From Anaerolineales bacterium (GTDB lineage: Bacteria; Chloroflexota; Anaerolineae; Anaerolineales; UBA6663): a stretch of DNA of 6,647 nt. The stretch spans positions 1 through 6,647 of the forward strand of contig JAGOBN010000234.1 of the NCBI GenBank assembly GCA_017999235.1. Reading direction: 5' to 3'. Below the pieces are notes generated by a model. The model had not been told where the DNA came from, ran no database searches, and saw nothing but the letters and a program-made list of their open reading frames with translations. Shown one piece after another: positions 6,148-6,647 of the stretch. Position 1 is the stretch's first letter. Each line of letters starts with the position of its first letter. A program made the translations under genes and the position numbers.

Positions 6148-6182
6148 CCGCTCCTCTGCCGGGCTTGGCTCTGGGCCGGCGC

Positions 6183-6647
6183 TTAGTGGGGCGGCAGACG
6201 TTCGGGCTTGGACTGCGGGTTGCGCGGCGCTTCCGCCGGCCGCGCGCCGGCCGGCCGGCGCAGACGGGCGCCGCTGAGCCGGCCGTACACGCCGGCGTAA
6301 TGCTGAACCGTCACGGTGATATCGTGCGTGCGGGCGCGGGCCAGGCTGGCCGCGCCCATGGCGCGCCGCTGGCCGGGGTCGGCCAGGAGAGTTTGGATCC
6401 GGCGCGCCAGGTCGGCCGCGTCGCCGGGCCGGAAGCAGTACCCATTGACGCCGTGCTCCACCAGTTCCGGCAAGGCGCGCGCGTTTGCGGCGATGATGGG
6501 CCGGCCGGTGGCCAGCGCTTCCAGGGTGGCGATGCTTTGCAGTTCTTCCGGGCTGGGCATCAAGAAGATATCGGCGGCGGTCAGCATGACCGGCAGGGTC
6601 TCGGCCGGCAGATAACCCAGGAAGGTGACCTGGCCGCTGATCTGCAA
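6183..6647 (-). CDS. GT4-family glycosyltransferase, C-terminal part (5' partial)
   Basis: The 3' part of a GT-B-fold glycosyltransferase of the GT4/glycosyl transferases group 1 type, which transfers a sugar from a nucleotide-sugar donor to a lipid, glycan or other acceptor at the cytosolic side of the membrane. The window edge cuts the 5' end; the first visible codon, TTG, reads as internal leucine. Visible residues 7-13 (VTFLGYL) and 25-32 (ADIFLMPS) are the usual strands of the donor domain. The EX7E motif is E35 to E43 in EELQSIATLEALATGRPII, followed by ARALPELVEHGVNGYCFRPGD (56-76), the typical donor-site loop. About 154 of an expected 370-400 residues are visible. After the family domain (about residue 125) there is a tail of some 30 residues rich in arginine, proline and alanine, likely disordered. 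The ETqS-like EX7E variant resembles diacylglycerol glucosyltransferases, but the substrate cannot be assigned. It is codirectional with the kinase, ending about 55 bases before it; a functional link is unclear. Confidence 0.88.
   Translation of the reverse strand: MQISGQVTFLGYLPAETLPVMLTAADIFLMPSPEELQSIATLEALATGRPIIAANARALPELVEHGVNGYCFRPGDAADLARRIQTLLADPGQRRAMGAASLARARTHDITVTVQHYAGVYGRLSGARLRRPAGARPAEAPRNPQSKPERLPPH

Noticed and set aside
5015..6277. Long open frame of 420 codons on the + strand opposite the sensor kinase
   Set aside because: It is the mirror of a well-supported kinase gene in GC-rich DNA. The product is a low-complexity run of R, G, H, Q and A with no family motif, and it also runs through the intergenic gap into the glycosyltransferase.
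1..6647. Defence, mobile-element, CRISPR, tRNA or rRNA content
   Set aside because: No transposase, integrase, terminal repeats, spaced repeat arrays or tRNA-like cloverleaf arms were seen. All long segments are accounted for by metabolic, transport and signalling genes, and no gene-free stretch exceeds about 145 bases.

Overview
The window is a GC-rich, densely coded bacterial segment holding two convergent gene groups and no sign of phage, transposon, CRISPR or RNA genes. The composition, the FixC/FixX sequence types and the KimA/short-KdpD combination would fit a Chloroflexota-like or other GC-rich bacterium. That placement is a guess from general resemblance; nothing here is diagnostic.

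Left part, + strand (1-1800): the end of an electron-transfer-flavoprotein operon. FixC (5' end cut by the window edge) is followed after one base by FixX, a ferredoxin-like protein with eight cysteines. A 92-residue protein of unknown function follows 14 bases later. FixC and FixX are two of the four subunits of the FixABCX flavin-based electron-bifurcating complex. FixA and FixB are expected just upstream, outside the window.

Junction (1801-1875): the two gene groups meet tail to tail across a perfect 16-bp inverted repeat with a 27-nt loop. Each arm contains a smaller inverted repeat. It is probably a shared terminator for both sides.

Right part, - strand (6647 down to 1876): the 3' part of a GT4-type glycosyltransferase, then a sensor histidine kinase of the KdpD type without the large N-terminal KdpD/USP input region, then its KdpE-type response regulator (ATGA overlap), and finally a KimA-type potassium importer of the KUP/APC superfamily. 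KimA keeps all of the potassium-site residues I recall from the Bacillus protein. The obvious reading is a potassium-homeostasis module in which the short KdpD/KdpE pair controls KimA instead of a KdpFABC pump. The 143-bp gap upstream of kimA holds a terminator-like palindrome, three GGCCGGC repeats, and a strong hairpin ending two bases before the kimA start codon. I could not recognise a c-di-AMP (ydaO-type) riboswitch there.

The most interesting points are the kimA leader hairpin, the pairing of a truncated KdpD with KimA, the nested inverted repeat at the convergent junction, and the unknown third gene behind fixX. I see no wholly new system. These are specific, testable observations in otherwise ordinary housekeeping sequence.
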